From: Spirosoma oryzicola
GTDB taxonomy: Bacteria; Bacteroidota; Bacteroidia; Cytophagales; Spirosomataceae
Direction of reading: 5' to 3'
DNA: 64,000 nt
NCBI RefSeq assembly: GCF_021233055.1
Contig: NZ_CP089538.1
Location: forward strand, 5,472,501-5,536,500
Shown: piece after piece, positions 18,101 to 27,130 of the stretch
Layout: every line of letters starts with the position of its first letter
Position numbering within the stretch: the first letter of the stretch is position 1
Notes under the pieces: model-generated
Seen by the model: the letters and a program-made list of their open reading frames with translations, nothing else
Told to the model about the DNA's origin: nothing
Databases searched by the model: none
Position numbers and translations under genes: made by a program

Positions 18101-19108
18101 GACATTGAGATCAGCAGCGAGACAATTGCGCCCTCGCTTGAAGTAGAGTCGCTGTTGGAATTAGCGGTTCAGGAACTGCCTCAGATTTCGCTAACCGAGC
18201 ATTACCGTAGTCGATCTCTTGACCTGATTACTTTCTCGAACGTCCATTTTTATCAAAATAAGCTTCAGCTACTGCCTTATTTCTCTACGGTTAATCGGCA
18301 TGAACCAGCCATTCGGTACAAGAACGTTGAGGGCGTATGGAAGCAGAACACCAATCAAATCGAGGCCGAAGCTATTGTGCAGCTTATCGGTCAATTGATG
18401 GCCGAATCGCCAGAGCTATCCATTGGTGTTGTAACGTTCAATTATCCGCAACAACAGTTAATCCAGGAGTTGCTGGAAGCCGGCTCAGAAGCGATAATTA
18501 GCCAATTTGAGAGTAAGGTTACTAACGAGCGGCTGATCGTTAAAAACATCGAGAATATTCAGGGAGACGAACGGGATATTATTATTTTTTCAACGGGCTA
18601 CGCGCCTGATGAACGAGGAAAACTCTCAATGCAATTCGGCAGCTTAAGCGCGCAAGGAGGAGCCAATCGTCTGAACGTGGCCGTTACAAGAGCTCGTGAG
18701 CGGATTTACGTCATCACAAGCCTCTGGCCCAACCAAATGAACATAGCGGACGTAACGAACGATGGCCCCAAATTACTGAAGGCCTATCTGGACTATGCGC
18801 TCACGGTATCAGAGGAACGTTTTAAACCTGCTTATCAGGTTTATCCTAGTCCGCTAATCAATACATTATTGAGAGACCAATTGATAGTTCAGCATCCTAA
18901 TTGGCAGCCCGAATTGCCTTTTGCGGATTTGACCGTTAAAGATGAGACTGACGGTAATTATGAGGCAGTCGTTTTAACGGATGATAACGCTTACTATCAG
19001 CAATCATTGAAGCAATCGCATGCATATTTACCAATAGCGCTCAGAAGCCGTAACTGGCCGTTTCAACGATTTTGGAGCCGCACTTTTTGGCAAAAAGCAA
19101 TCAATTGA
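15146..19108 (+). CDS. Large SF1 helicase/AAA protein with DUF4011-like N-terminus
   Basis: 1320 residues. The N-terminal ~250 residues (RRRLVNLSSRNRSLLL, YVGWPFVRGKF) resemble DUF4011-type regions. A superfamily 1 core follows: Walker A GPPGTGKS at 314-321, DEASQ at 945-949, GDSQQLRPND, and VAVTRARERIYV near 1180. A long helical insert separates the two halves. The last ~70 residues (LPFADLTV, then ending RNWPFQRFWSRTFW) look like a degenerate Vsr/MTES_1575-type nuclease domain. It acts on nucleic acid, cellular role unknown. It is followed directly by a bidirectional terminator. Confidence 0.9.
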   Translation: MPYRSDILRAFRRRLVNLSSRNRSLLLTNLPASQFLDLHEADFLVNSSSFNLISELISRKSSLTISEVLDARHERSNEVSRKLRRIARTAKFITEERGTEDLYVGWPFVRGKFMDGTVVHAPLLFFPIQIEQQGKYWKLVRRSDEFAFLNPTFVLAYGQYNQVRIPDEILEKTLDDFDQDALVFRTQLYEWLKAGPIEINFNQNLFVDTLHFFDPQTAKSLHQLERTGELKLYPEAVLGIFPQAGSYLVPDYDKLLAERQQPESAELLDLFPTLPENSSLALPENRIHTPLPLDASQESALRAVKSGQSLVVQGPPGTGKSQLIANLMADAAAAGKRVLLVCQKRAALDVVQARLKQVGMGPFVALIHDFQDDRRALYAQIANQIEQIGAYRKQNTSLNAVLLERNFDQESRRIDEAVSELRAFKEALFSTSECGVSAKELYLTTSPNAPSIPLGDSYPHFHTNNMDNFTRRLSAYADYKHRLSPSHPWASRRSFAEFTLFDLPKADQAIAKWTEAVLKAHVQAVNLVDKPLTLDQLANWQANDPEISALLTTLDEANRSDFWPIIQYLRNKPKHPAFTVNQDQLESLANEWEAILALPGPEMTVSLNDLSSFDQLLVEALQAHSSWVRWNWWQLTNEGKIQLKQVASSNNLTVSQADIKILRSKVAKRVSLEVLKSRISPLLADLPLAETPDSLHILRRAIGFIERSNAIISLSQLPTSTWLTAARFQETVKELLVIARSVERERTLAQTYLSETQLVTIWRNDNEAVQLRQSLRQDFDLLVEADRLNESFSTIEKSVIERLITIDPSHWVKTFMNSLGLAWIDHLERKYPELRSVSSLKMAQTEEDLQQSVLRKQALSRDILLVKLRDQTYRNLTFNRLNNVVTYRDLLHQTTKKRTIWPVRKLMESFADEVFKLIPCWLASPESVSAMFPLQAGLFDLVIFDEASQCFAENGIPAIFRAKQVVITGDSQQLRPNDLYRTQVDDIEISSETIAPSLEVESLLELAVQELPQISLTEHYRSRSLDLITFSNVHFYQNKLQLLPYFSTVNRHEPAIRYKNVEGVWKQNTNQIEAEAIVQLIGQLMAESPELSIGVVTFNYPQQQLIQELLEAGSEAIISQFESKVTNERLIVKNIENIQGDERDIIIFSTGYAPDERGKLSMQFGSLSAQGGANRLNVAVTRARERIYVITSLWPNQMNIADVTNDGPKLLKAYLDYALTVSEERFKPAYQVYPSPLINTLLRDQLIVQHPNWQPELPFADLTVKDETDGNYEAVVLTDDNAYYQQSLKQSHAYLPIALRSRNWPFQRFWSRTFWQKAIN

Positions 19109-19109
19109 A

Positions 19110-19136
19110 AAAAGCCTGGAATGTATCCAGGCTTTT
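19110..19136. terminator. Bidirectional terminator between helicase and carA
   Basis: AAAAGCCTGGA (19110-19120) pairs with TCCAGGCTTTT (19126-19136). A-rich and T-rich flanks serve both convergent genes. Confidence 0.88.
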
Positions 19137-19139
19137 CTT

Positions 19140-20243
19140 TTACTCGTTCATCATTCCTACGAATTGATCAAATAAGTAGTGGGAATCATGAGGTCCCGGT
19201 GATGACTCCGGGTGGTACTGAACCGAAAACGCAGGCTTGTCTTTACGACGAATCCCTTCAATCGTTTTATCATTCAGGTTTATGTGCGTTAGCTCAATAT
19301 TATCGTGATCCATCACCTCCTCGGCGCTTACAGCGAAACCGTGATTTTGCGACGTTATTTCACAATGACCCGTGATCAAGTTCTTTACCGGGTGATTAAG
19401 TCCGCGGTGGCCGTTGTGCATTTTATATGTCGATATACCACTAGCTAGCGATAGAATCTGATGGCCCAGACAGATACCGAACACAGGCTTCTCCTCGTCC
19501 AGAACTTGCTTCACAGTTTCAACGGCATAAGGCATAGCCGCCGGATCACCAGGGCCATTAGCGATAAAATAGCCGTTTGGTTTCCAGGCAGCCAGTTCGC
19601 TATACGACGTTCTAGCCGGGAATACTTTACAGAACACTCCGCGCTCGTTGAAATTAGACAGAATGCTCCGCTTCACACCCAAATCCAGAACCGCTACGCG
19701 TAACTTCGATTCAGGATCGCCCTGCTCGTACGCTTCTTTTGTGCTTACCTCCGACGAAAGCTCAAGCCCAGCCATATCCGGTACTTTGTGCAACTCCGCC
19801 AATAAAGCTACCGGATCCAGAATCTCAGATGAGATAATGCAGTTCATCACGCCTTTGGAGCGGATATAACGCACTAACTGACGTGTATCGACGCCATGAA
19901 TACCGACAATGTTAGCACGCTCAAAATAATCCTGTAACGAACCATAGGCTGTATAGCGGGAATGGATATCAGAGAAGAAGTTACAAACCATTCCCCGAAT
20001 TTTGACACCATTTGATTCCTGCTCGGCATTGTTCAACACGCCGTAATTTCCGATGTGCGAAGTAGTGTTGATAATTACCTGTCCGTAGTAAGATGGATCG
20101 GTGTAAATTTCCTGATAACCGGTCATGCCCGTGTTAAAGCAGATTTCACCACCGGCAGTACCTTTTTTACCGAGTGCTAATCCTCTGTATACGGTTCCAT
20201 CTTGTAAAACCAATAAAGCTTCCGGCTGCTGCGTATGTTTCAT
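19140..20243 (-). CDS. carA: Carbamoyl-phosphate synthase small (glutaminase) subunit
   Basis: 367 residues. It releases ammonia from glutamine for CarB in pyrimidine and arginine synthesis. The N-terminal CPSase_sm domain begins LVLQDGTVYRGLALG and includes CFNTGMTGYQEI. The class I glutamine amidotransferase domain has Cys258 in FGICLGHQ and the His/Glu pair in QYHPES. Length is normal. carB is not in the window. The gene begins only 25 bp past the strong terminator of the ribosomal operon, so it may rely on readthrough or a promoter hidden in rplQ. Confidence 0.97.
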   Translation of the reverse strand: MKHTQQPEALLVLQDGTVYRGLALGKKGTAGGEICFNTGMTGYQEIYTDPSYYGQVIINTTSHIGNYGVLNNAEQESNGVKIRGMVCNFFSDIHSRYTAYGSLQDYFERANIVGIHGVDTRQLVRYIRSKGVMNCIISSEILDPVALLAELHKVPDMAGLELSSEVSTKEAYEQGDPESKLRVAVLDLGVKRSILSNFNERGVFCKVFPARTSYSELAAWKPNGYFIANGPGDPAAMPYAVETVKQVLDEEKPVFGICLGHQILSLASGISTYKMHNGHRGLNHPVKNLITGHCEITSQNHGFAVSAEEVMDHDNIELTHINLNDKTIEGIRRKDKPAFSVQYHPESSPGPHDSHYLFDQFVGMMNE

Positions 20244-20267
20244 AGATGCGTTTTGGCTTAAAAAGCT

Positions 20268-20305
20268 AAAAAAAAGGGCTAACCCATAACGGTTAACCCC
20301 TTATT
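20268..20305 (-). terminator. Terminator of the ribosomal protein supercluster
   Basis: On the minus strand AAGGGGTTAACC pairs with GGTTAGCCCTT and runs into eight T (A-run at 20268-20275). It lies 23 bp past the rplQ stop and just ahead of carA. Confidence 0.85.
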
Positions 20306-20327
20306 AATATGGATGACAAGTATGTCA

Positions 20328-20936
20328 TTAACTTTCCTTCGTTTCGTCAGGAGTTGATGCTTCAGGAGCAGCGGGTGTTTCGTCAGCAGGGGCTTCCGTT
20401 GTTGTTGCTTCCGCAGCAGGTGCTTCTTCAGTAACTGGCGTTTCTGCGGCAACAGCAGCGGGTGCAGCAGCTACTGCTTCAGGAGCAGTTTCTTCAGCAG
20501 AACGGCCACCACTCCGACGGCTCCGGCGTGTTCTTGTCGTTGTCGTCGCTTTCTCAGCGGCAGCAGCGATCAGTACTTCGTTGAAGTCGACCAATTCGAT
20601 CAGGCAGGTTTCAGCGTTATCACCTAACCGGTTACCCAATTTGATGATCCGCGTGTATCCGCCTGGACGGCTGGCGATTTTATCAGCCACCGCTCCGAAC
20701 AGTTCTTTAACTGTTTCTTTATCCGTCAAGGCCTGGAACACCATCCGACGATTCTGGTGGGTGTCATCTTTGGCCCGCGTTAAAATTGGCTCCACAAACT
20801 TACGGAGTTCTTTTGCCTTCGCAACCGTCGTTTCAATCCGCTTATGCAGGATCAACGACGAAGCCATGTTCTGCAACATCGCTTCGCGGTGCGAGTGCGT
20901 CCGGCTTAGGTGGTTATCTTTTTTACCGTGTCTCAT
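20328..20936 (-). CDS. rplQ: 50S ribosomal protein L17, with acidic C-terminal extension
   Basis: 202 residues; the L17 core ([37 protein letters not shown]) covers about the first 120. A basic linker [12 protein letters not shown] then leads into ~60 residues dominated by Ala, Glu, Thr and Pro. The tail is absent from typical L17 and is probably disordered and surface-exposed. It is the last gene of the cluster, separated from rpoA by a 90-bp inverted-repeat spacer. Confidence 0.97.
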   Translation of the reverse strand: MRHGKKDNHLSRTHSHREAMLQNMASSLILHKRIETTVAKAKELRKFVEPILTRAKDDTHQNRRMVFQALTDKETVKELFGAVADKIASRPGGYTRIIKLGNRLGDNAETCLIELVDFNEVLIAAAAEKATTTTRTRRSRRSGGRSAEETAPEAVAAAPAAVAAETPVTEEAPAAEATTTEAPADETPAAPEASTPDETKES

Positions 20937-20948
20937 TATTTTATGATG

Positions 20949-21029
20949 TTTACGGCTTATGGTTTACAGTTTGTGGTTTACCGATGAACACAGTCAACTA
21001 GAAACCGAGACCATAAACCGCAAACCGAC
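20949..21029. repeat. Word-built inverted repeat between rpoA and rplQ
   Basis: The left arm is made of variants of GGTTTAC and GTTTGTGG (20949-20981), and the right arm carries their complements ACCATAAACCGCAAACCG (21010-21027). GTTTACGGCTTATGGT pairs with ACCATAAACCGCAAAC with two mismatches. Confidence 0.6.
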
Positions 21030-22019
21030 TTAGTCTTCGTCTAATCTGTACTTAGCGACGTCCATACCGAACGTCAGGTTTTTCTCAGCAACTAATTGCT
21101 CTAATTCTGTCAGCGATTTCTTACCGAAGTTACGGAACTTCATCATGTCTGAAATCTCTAACCGAACCAGATCGCCCAACGTCCGTACATCAGCCGATTT
21201 AAGGCAGTTATAAGCACGAACTGACAAGTCAAGATCTGCCAATGAAGTTTTGAGCAGTTTGCGCATGTGCAGTACTTCCTCATCCACCACGTTTTCTTCT
21301 TCAGGCTTAGTCGTTTCAAACGTCATTGTTTGATCCGAGAACAGCATGAAGTGCTGAATAAGAATGTAAGCTGCGCCTTTTAATGCTTCTTCTGGGTGGA
21401 TTGAACCATCCGTTTCAATGTCCAGCAGCAACCGCTCATAGTCCGTTTTTTGCTCAACCCGGGTATTCTCAACGCTATATTTCACGTTTTTGATTGGCGT
21501 GTAAATAGCATCAAGCGGGATATGACCAAACGGTAATTCATTTGCACGTGGTTCATCAGCCGGAACATAGCCACGACCTTTTTCCACGAAAATTTCCATT
21601 TCTAAGTCCCGTGTATCGTCGATGTGGCAGATCTCCAGTTCAGGATTCAGCACTTCGAACGATGGCGAAAACTTAGATATATCACCAGCCTTTAAGACTG
21701 ATTGTTTTTTAATGTTGACCGTAATTTTGTTGTCAACCATGTCTGAAATCTTTTTGAACCGAACCATTTTCAGGTTCAGGATGATTTCAGTCACGTCTTC
21801 AACCACACCCTCGATCGAAGAGAATTCGTGCAACACGCCGGGGAATTTTACGCTTGTGATTGCGTAACCTTCCAGCGACGACAGTAAGATACGCCGGAGC
21901 GCATTACCGATTGTTACACCGTATCCTTTTTCAAGGGGTTTGAATTCAAACACCCCGTGAAAGTCGTCAGCTTTCTCCACTACGACTTTGTCGGGCATTT
22001 GGAACGCTAAAATTGACAT
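21030..22019 (-). CDS. rpoA: DNA-directed RNA polymerase subunit alpha
   Basis: 329 residues. The assembly domain has [17 protein letters not shown] and the C-terminal domain carries the helix-hairpin-helix region ([37 protein letters not shown]) that contacts UP elements and activators. Family-normal length. In the usual position between rpsD and rplQ. Confidence 0.98.
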   Translation of the reverse strand: MSILAFQMPDKVVVEKADDFHGVFEFKPLEKGYGVTIGNALRRILLSSLEGYAITSVKFPGVLHEFSSIEGVVEDVTEIILNLKMVRFKKISDMVDNKITVNIKKQSVLKAGDISKFSPSFEVLNPELEICHIDDTRDLEMEIFVEKGRGYVPADEPRANELPFGHIPLDAIYTPIKNVKYSVENTRVEQKTDYERLLLDIETDGSIHPEEALKGAAYILIQHFMLFSDQTMTFETTKPEEENVVDEEVLHMRKLLKTSLADLDLSVRAYNCLKSADVRTLGDLVRLEISDMMKFRNFGKKSLTELEQLVAEKNLTFGMDVAKYRLDED

Positions 22020-22152
22020 ACGTTTCGTATTGTTTACAGCAGTTCTCTGCCTTGGCGTGAAGACTGAAACATATCTGTAGTATAGATCCTGATCAAAGCT
22101 GTGCTAGGACAGTTTAACCGGTGAAAAAACTACAAACAATTTATAGTAAACC

Positions 22153-22175
22153 AGCAGAACCCAGAAGGTTCTGCT
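22153..22175 (-). terminator. Hairpin between rpsD and rpoA
   Basis: AGCAGAACC (22153-22161) pairs with GGTTCTGCT (22167-22175), 8 bp past the rpsD stop. The T-run on the minus strand is poor, so partial attenuation or mRNA stabilisation is more likely than full termination. Confidence 0.55.
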
Positions 22176-22182
22176 AGACTTA

Positions 22183-22788
22183 TTATTTCGAATACAATTC
22201 GACGATTGCCTGCTCGTTGAAGTTCTCAGGAATCTGATCACGCTCAGGGTAGCTGATGAACTTACCCGTTAACTGTTGGTTATCCCACTCAACCCAGTTG
22301 TACCGTTTCGTGTTACGAGCCGATAGGCTAGACGAAACAGCTTCCAACGATTTTGATTTTTCACGAACACCAATCAGTTGACCTGGCTTCAATGAATAAG
22401 AAGGGATGTTTACAACTTCACCATCAACAATGATGTGCTTGTGAGATACCAGCTGGCGAGCAGCCCGGCGTGATGAAGCAATGCCTAAACGGTAAACGGT
22501 ATTGTCCAAACGAGCTTCACACAGTTTCAGCAGGTTTTCACCCGTGATACCTTCACGAACCTGAGCGCGGTGGAACAACGCCCGGAACTGGCGCTCCAGG
22601 ATACCGTACGTGTATTTTACTTTTTGCTTTTCAAGCAACTGGAGCGCATATTCAGATTGTTTCCGTTTGCGTCCACGGCCGTGCATACCCGGTCCGTAAT
22701 TCTTTTTCTGAAGCGCCTTGCTCGGTCCTAGGATAGGCTCACCGAACTTACGCGAAACTTTGGCTTTTGGCCCTGTGTAACGTGCCAT
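22183..22788 (-). CDS. rpsD: 30S ribosomal protein S4
   Basis: 201 residues, primary 16S-binding protein. [19 protein letters not shown] start; S4 RNA-binding domain [26 protein letters not shown]. No N-terminal zinc-ligand cysteines, so it is the zinc-free form. Confidence 0.98.
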   Translation of the reverse strand: MARYTGPKAKVSRKFGEPILGPSKALQKKNYGPGMHGRGRKRKQSEYALQLLEKQKVKYTYGILERQFRALFHRAQVREGITGENLLKLCEARLDNTVYRLGIASSRRAARQLVSHKHIIVDGEVVNIPSYSLKPGQLIGVREKSKSLEAVSSSLSARNTKRYNWVEWDNQQLTGKFISYPERDQIPENFNEQAIVELYSK

Positions 22789-22866
22789 TCTTCAATGAAT
22801 GAATAATTGTGAAACATTGGACAGACACAACTAAATGTCACCTGCCCCTATTCATGTCATCCGTAA

Positions 22867-23262
22867 TTATACGCGACGACGTTTTGGCGGCCGGCAACCA
22901 TTGTGCGGCAGCGGGGTAATATCACGAATCGTGGTTACTTCGATCCCTGAGTTCTGAATGGTACGGATTGCCGACTCACGGCCTGAACCTGGACCTTTCA
23001 CGAACACTTCTGCTTTACGCATTCCCAAATCATGGGCAACGGCAGCACAGTTAGAAGCGGCAGTCTGAGCAGCATATGGGGTATTTTTCTTTGAGCCACG
23101 GAAGCCCATTTTACCCGCCGATGCCCAGGAAATAACCTGGCCGTTCATATTAGTAATCGAAATGATGATGTTATTGAAAGTAGCCCGGATGTGTACTTGG
23201 CCTACAGGTTCAACAACTACCACCCGCTTTTTCGCTTTGTCTTTGCGTTTTGCTTGAGCCAT
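22867..23262 (-). CDS. rpsK: 30S ribosomal protein S11
   Basis: 131 residues. A platform protein of the small subunit: [19 protein letters not shown] and the basic C-terminus [13 protein letters not shown] are canonical. Between rpsM and rpsD as usual. Confidence 0.98.
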   Translation of the reverse strand: MAQAKRKDKAKKRVVVVEPVGQVHIRATFNNIIISITNMNGQVISWASAGKMGFRGSKKNTPYAAQTAASNCAAVAHDLGMRKAEVFVKGPGSGRESAIRTIQNSGIEVTTIRDITPLPHNGCRPPKRRRV

Positions 23263-23362
23263 TGTGTTAGGTAATCGTCAATGTCATAAGCTGTCATAAT
23301 TTGTTATCCAAAAAAACCGGGTAACCGTACATGACTATATATGACTCGAAACGACCTGTTAA

Positions 23363-23740
23363 TTATTTAGTAACTTTTTTCTTGTTAGCAACTGTCTTCC
23401 GCTTACCCTTACGCGTACGAGAGTTGTTCTTCGTGTGCTGGCCACGTACTGGTAGACCTTTACGGTGACGTAGACCGCGGTAGCAACCGATGTCCATCAA
23501 GCGTTTGATGCTTAGCTGAACTTCAGAACGCAACTGACCTTCTACTTTGTACTCGTTCGAGATAGCATTACGCACGGCGCTTGCTTCTTCATCCGACCAC
23601 TCGCTAGCTTTCTTGTCAACACTGATTCCAGCATCGGTCAAAATCTTTTTTGCCCGGCTGCGGCCAATGCCGTAGATATAGGTCAGCGCAATTTCACCAC
23701 GCTTTTTATCTGGAATATCAACACCTGCAATACGTGCCAT
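23363..23740 (-). CDS. rpsM: 30S ribosomal protein S13
   Basis: 125 residues. [25 protein letters not shown] start, helix-two-turn-helix, and the basic tail [17 protein letters not shown] that reaches tRNA sites. The extra KKVTK at the end is typical of Bacteroidota. Confidence 0.98.
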   Translation of the reverse strand: MARIAGVDIPDKKRGEIALTYIYGIGRSRAKKILTDAGISVDKKASEWSDEEASAVRNAISNEYKVEGQLRSEVQLSIKRLMDIGCYRGLRHRKGLPVRGQHTKNNSRTRKGKRKTVANKKKVTK

Positions 23741-23742
23741 TC

Positions 23743-23859
23743 TTAGCCTTGTCTTTGTTTATAACGGGGATTCTTTTTGTTGATCACGTACAGCTTTCCT
23801 TTCCGACGGATCACGATGCAGTCTTCACTGCGCTTCTTGATGGACGCTTTAACTTTCAT
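23743..23859 (-). CDS. rpmJ: 50S ribosomal protein L36, zinc-free form
   Basis: 38 residues translated by hand: starts [14 protein letters not shown], ends NPRYKQRQG. Of the Cys-Cys-Cys-His zinc ligands only one Cys remains (Ser, Asn and Tyr at the other positions), the C-minus form. It is too short for a 60-residue ORF cutoff. It sits between infA and rpsM, 2 bp upstream of the rpsM start codon. Confidence 0.96.
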   Translation of the reverse strand: MKVKASIKKRSEDCIVIRRKGKLYVINKKNPRYKQRQG

Positions 23860-23938
23860 GATAAAAGTTTTTCTGTTTATCGTTTTTAGTTATCCGTTTG
23901 AGTAGAGCCTAACGCCCTTCCCTACTTCTCCTAAAGAC

Positions 23939-24157
23939 TTATTTGTATCGGTACACAATCCGCGCCTTACTCAAATCATAAGGCGACATTTCAAGTTTTA
24001 CGCGATCTCCCGGTAATATTTTGATGTAGTTCATCCGCATTTTACCGGAGATATGAGCAATTACCTCGTGCTTGTTTGCCAGTTCTACCCGGAACATCGC
24101 ATTCGATAATGCCTCCAAAATCACACCATCCTGTTCTATAGAATTCTGTTTAGCCAT
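23939..24157 (-). CDS. infA: Translation initiation factor IF-1
   Basis: 72 residues, one OB-fold S1 domain: [31 protein letters not shown] and [16 protein letters not shown]. Blocks the A site during initiation. 7 bp downstream of map. Confidence 0.98.
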   Translation of the reverse strand: MAKQNSIEQDGVILEALSNAMFRVELANKHEVIAHISGKMRMNYIKILPGDRVKLEMSPYDLSKARIVYRYK

Positions 24158-24164
24158 GTTCGCT

Positions 24165-24977
24165 TTATGCCGCCATCAGTCCTTGCGATTCGACCATCAG
24201 GCTCGTGTTCGCGGTTACTGCTTCAATGTATTCAAAGGTTGTCAGAATTTCAGCTTTCCCTTTTCGCACAGCTACTGTGTGTTCAAAGTGCGCTGACGGT
24301 TTACGGTCTACAGTCCGAATAGTCCATCCGTCACGCTCCTGTACGATAGCCTTCTTACCGAAGTTAATCATTGGCTCGATAGCCAGTATCATACCTTCCT
24401 GTAGTTTAGGACCTTGCCCACGCTTACCATAGTTTGGTACTTCGGGAGCTTCGTGCAAGTTTTGCCCTACTCCGTGTCCTACTAACTCGCGGACAACAGA
24501 ATAGCCGAATTTCTCTGTGTACGTTTGAATCGCATAACCAATATCACCTACACGATTTCCTTCTATTGCCTTTTCTATACCAATGTATAGCGACTCTTTT
24601 GTTCGAGCCAGCAATTTTCTTGTGGCCAGGTTTACCTCCCCCACTGGATACGTATATGCACTATCGCTATGATATCCATTCAACTTAACTCCGCAATCGA
24701 TAGAGATAATGTCACCATCGCGAAGCTCATATCGGCTTGGAAAACCATGAACGACTACGTCGTTAACCGATATGCACAGTGAAGCGGGAAACTTATTATA
24801 ACCTAAGAATGATGGAGAGCCACCGTTGTCTTTAATAAACGTTTCCGCGACCTTATCCAGTTCCTTTGTCTGTATACCGGGCCGAATCAGCTTAGCTACT
24901 TCAGCATGAGCTTTTCCAAGTACTTGGGCACTATTTTTTATAAGAGTGATTTCTTCATCACTCCTGTAAAAAATCAT
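24165..24977 (-). CDS. map: Type I methionine aminopeptidase
   Basis: Removes N-terminal Met from nascent proteins. About 270 residues from the ATG at 24977 (MIFYRSDEE), the usual family start. An in-frame ATG at 25004, 5 bp past secY, would add nine polar residues and cannot be excluded. Metal ligands are visible in order: [19 protein letters not shown] (two Asp), [15 protein letters not shown] (His), AIEPMI (Glu) and HFEHTVAV region (Glu). Part of the secY-map-infA-rpmJ segment. Confidence 0.97.
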   Translation of the reverse strand: MIFYRSDEEITLIKNSAQVLGKAHAEVAKLIRPGIQTKELDKVAETFIKDNGGSPSFLGYNKFPASLCISVNDVVVHGFPSRYELRDGDIISIDCGVKLNGYHSDSAYTYPVGEVNLATRKLLARTKESLYIGIEKAIEGNRVGDIGYAIQTYTEKFGYSVVRELVGHGVGQNLHEAPEVPNYGKRGQGPKLQEGMILAIEPMINFGKKAIVQERDGWTIRTVDRKPSAHFEHTVAVRKGKAEILTTFEYIEAVTANTSLMVESQGLMAA

Positions 24978-25009
24978 TTTCTCTTTTTTATCAGAACTAC
25001 CCATTCTTG

Positions 25010-26326
25010 TTAGACTGCAACTGTCTCGTTCGTCCGACCTTGTACACGGCCAGACTTCATTAATCCTTCGTACCGACGCATCAATAAGTAGCTTTCTACC
25101 TGCTGCAATGTGTCAAGTACAACACCGACCATGATGAGCAATGATGTACCGCCAAAAAACTGAGCAAAGCCACTAGTCATACCTAGTAAGTTCGCAATAG
25201 CAGGAAGGATTGCCACAATAGCCAGCATTATAGCACCTGGCAGTGTGATCCGATCCAATACAGTTCCAATATATTCCGATGTTTGAATACCAGGTTTAAC
25301 ACCAGGAATAAAGCCGCCACTACGCTTCATATCATCAGCAATTTGAGTCGGATTGACCGAAATAGCCGTGTAGAAGAATGTGAAGACAATGATCAGTAGT
25401 GCAAACAGCACGTTATATTGCCAGGTGGTATAGCTCTGGAAAGCATTTTGCACGCTTGCGGCAAAATCACTTTTTTCAGAAAAAAGACCTGATAAATAAC
25501 CCGGAATAAACATCAACGCCTGAGCAAAGATGATTGGCATTACACCAGCAGCGTTCAGTTTTAAAGGCAGATATTGGCGTTGACCACCTACAACCTTGTT
25601 ACCAATAACCTGCTTAGCGTACTGAATTGGAATTCTCCGAACTGCTTGTGTTAAAACAACGGCACCCATTACAACAAAATAAAGGGCAACCAATTCAAGC
25701 ACAAACAATAACAAACCACCTGTACCTCTTGACTGCTGTTCACCAATGATAGCGCCTGGAAGCCGAGATACAATACCAATCATAATGATCATCGAAATAC
25801 CATTACCAATTCCTTTGTCTGTAATGCGTTCGCCCAGCCACATACAGAAGATAGTACCTGAGGTAAGAATAAATAGAGACGAAATAGTAAACAGTCCACG
25901 ATCGATCAGCAGCGCATCGGCAGGAATCGTAGTACGTATGTATGTGATTGCCTGTACAGCAGTCACACCGATTGTCAGTACTCGTGTTATTTGATTCAAT
26001 CGCTTACGGCCTGACTCCCCTTCCTTCTGCATTTTCTGGAAATAAGGAAGAGCCAGCGTTAGCAACTGAATTGCAATCGAGGCTGATATATAGGGCATGA
26101 TGCCCAGCGCGAAAATAGACGCTTTGCTGAACGCGCCACCCAAAAAAGTGTCTAACAAACCAAGCAAACCTTGTGGGTTCAAATTCAGTTTGTTAGGGTC
26201 CACACCCGGTAGCACAATCGCTGAACCGAGACGAAACGCCGTAATAAACAACAACGTATTGAGGATACGACTCCGCAACTCGTCAATTGCAAAAATATTC
26301 TTAAACGTGGTGATCAGTCGGTTCAT
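25010..26326 (-). CDS. secY: Preprotein translocase subunit SecY
   Basis: 438 residues, ten transmembrane helices. Central channel of the Sec translocon. Motifs: LFITAFRLGSAIVLPGVD, ALGIMPYISASIAIQLL, WLGERITDKGIGNGISMIIM. The first helix follows NRLITTFKNIFAIDELR. Located between rplO and map as in most bacteria. Confidence 0.98.
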   Translation of the reverse strand: MNRLITTFKNIFAIDELRSRILNTLLFITAFRLGSAIVLPGVDPNKLNLNPQGLLGLLDTFLGGAFSKASIFALGIMPYISASIAIQLLTLALPYFQKMQKEGESGRKRLNQITRVLTIGVTAVQAITYIRTTIPADALLIDRGLFTISSLFILTSGTIFCMWLGERITDKGIGNGISMIIMIGIVSRLPGAIIGEQQSRGTGGLLLFVLELVALYFVVMGAVVLTQAVRRIPIQYAKQVIGNKVVGGQRQYLPLKLNAAGVMPIIFAQALMFIPGYLSGLFSEKSDFAASVQNAFQSYTTWQYNVLFALLIIVFTFFYTAISVNPTQIADDMKRSGGFIPGVKPGIQTSEYIGTVLDRITLPGAIMLAIVAILPAIANLLGMTSGFAQFFGGTSLLIMVGVVLDTLQQVESYLLMRRYEGLMKSGRVQGRTNETVAV

Positions 26327-26357
26327 AAAAGTAGGCGGCTGATGCCGTGCTCACAAC

Positions 26358-26834
26358 TTAGTTAGCTGCTTCCTCTTTCGCTGGTTTAGCGGGCACAATT
26401 GCTTTTCCACCTGCTTTTTCGATTGCTTCTTTAGCACTGTTCGAGAAAGCATGTGCGTGAACTTCCACAGCCGTTGTTAACTCACCACGGCTCAGAATTT
26501 TCACAAGATCTTTTTTGCTTACTAATCCGTGTTGGAGTAGGAAGTCAATGTCAACCACTGTTGCTTTTGTCTCATCAACCAAAGCCTGAATAGAATCCAG
26601 ATTGAGTGGTTTGTATTCGACACGGTTGATATTTTTAAAGCCGAACTTCGGAACACGACGTTGAAGAGGCATCTGACCACCTTCAAAGTGTGTTTTACGG
26701 CTGTAACCTGAGCGCGACTGCGCTCCTTTGTGACCACGCGTGGACGTACCACCCATGCCTGATCCTTGCCCGCGTCCGACTCGCTTGCGCTCTTTGACGG
26801 AACCTTTTGCCGGTTTAAGGTTGCTTAAATTCAT
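26358..26834 (-). CDS. rplO: 50S ribosomal protein L15
   Basis: 158 residues from the ATG at 26834 (MNLSNLKPAKGSV), the conserved start. A longer frame to 26876 adds 14 residues not found in L15. Glycine-rich GRGQGSGMGGTSTRGHKGA region is canonical. The C-terminus has a short Lys/Ala/Glu tail. Confidence 0.97.
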   Translation of the reverse strand: MNLSNLKPAKGSVKERKRVGRGQGSGMGGTSTRGHKGAQSRSGYSRKTHFEGGQMPLQRRVPKFGFKNINRVEYKPLNLDSIQALVDETKATVVDIDFLLQHGLVSKKDLVKILSRGELTTAVEVHAHAFSNSAKEAIEKAGGKAIVPAKPAKEEAAN

Positions 26835-26931
26835 TGTCGTTATTAATAAAAAAAGATGATTCTTTTGACCTCTCAATCATGTGCGGTACGAGACCACGCT
26901 GAATAGGAAGCCAAAAGAATCGCAAAGATAC

Positions 26932-27111
26932 TTAAATTTCTTCAACCTTTACTAAGTGCTGTACTTTGTTGATAGCACCTTTTAAAGAATCGTTATATTC
27001 TAGCTCAACACTGTGGTTGATTTTGCCCAAGCCTAACGACTTGATTGCGTTTTTCTGAGATAGCGGTCGTTTAATGGTGCTGCTGACCTGCGTGATGCGT
27101 ACTCGTGCCAT
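26932..27111 (-). CDS. rpmD: 50S ribosomal protein L30
   Basis: 59 residues translated by hand: starts MARVRITQVSSTIKRPL, with LGLGKINHSVEL, and ends LVKVEEI. Too short for a 60-residue ORF cutoff. In canonical place between rpsE and rplO. Confidence 0.96.
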   Translation of the reverse strand: MARVRITQVSSTIKRPLSQKNAIKSLGLGKINHSVELEYNDSLKGAINKVQHLVKVEEI

Positions 27112-27130
27112 GTCTATTGCTCCTTTCTAA

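Noticed and set aside
15146..19108. Helicase as part of a defence island
   Set aside because: It stands alone between TerC and carA with no methylase, toxin or other defence gene, so a defence system is not supported.
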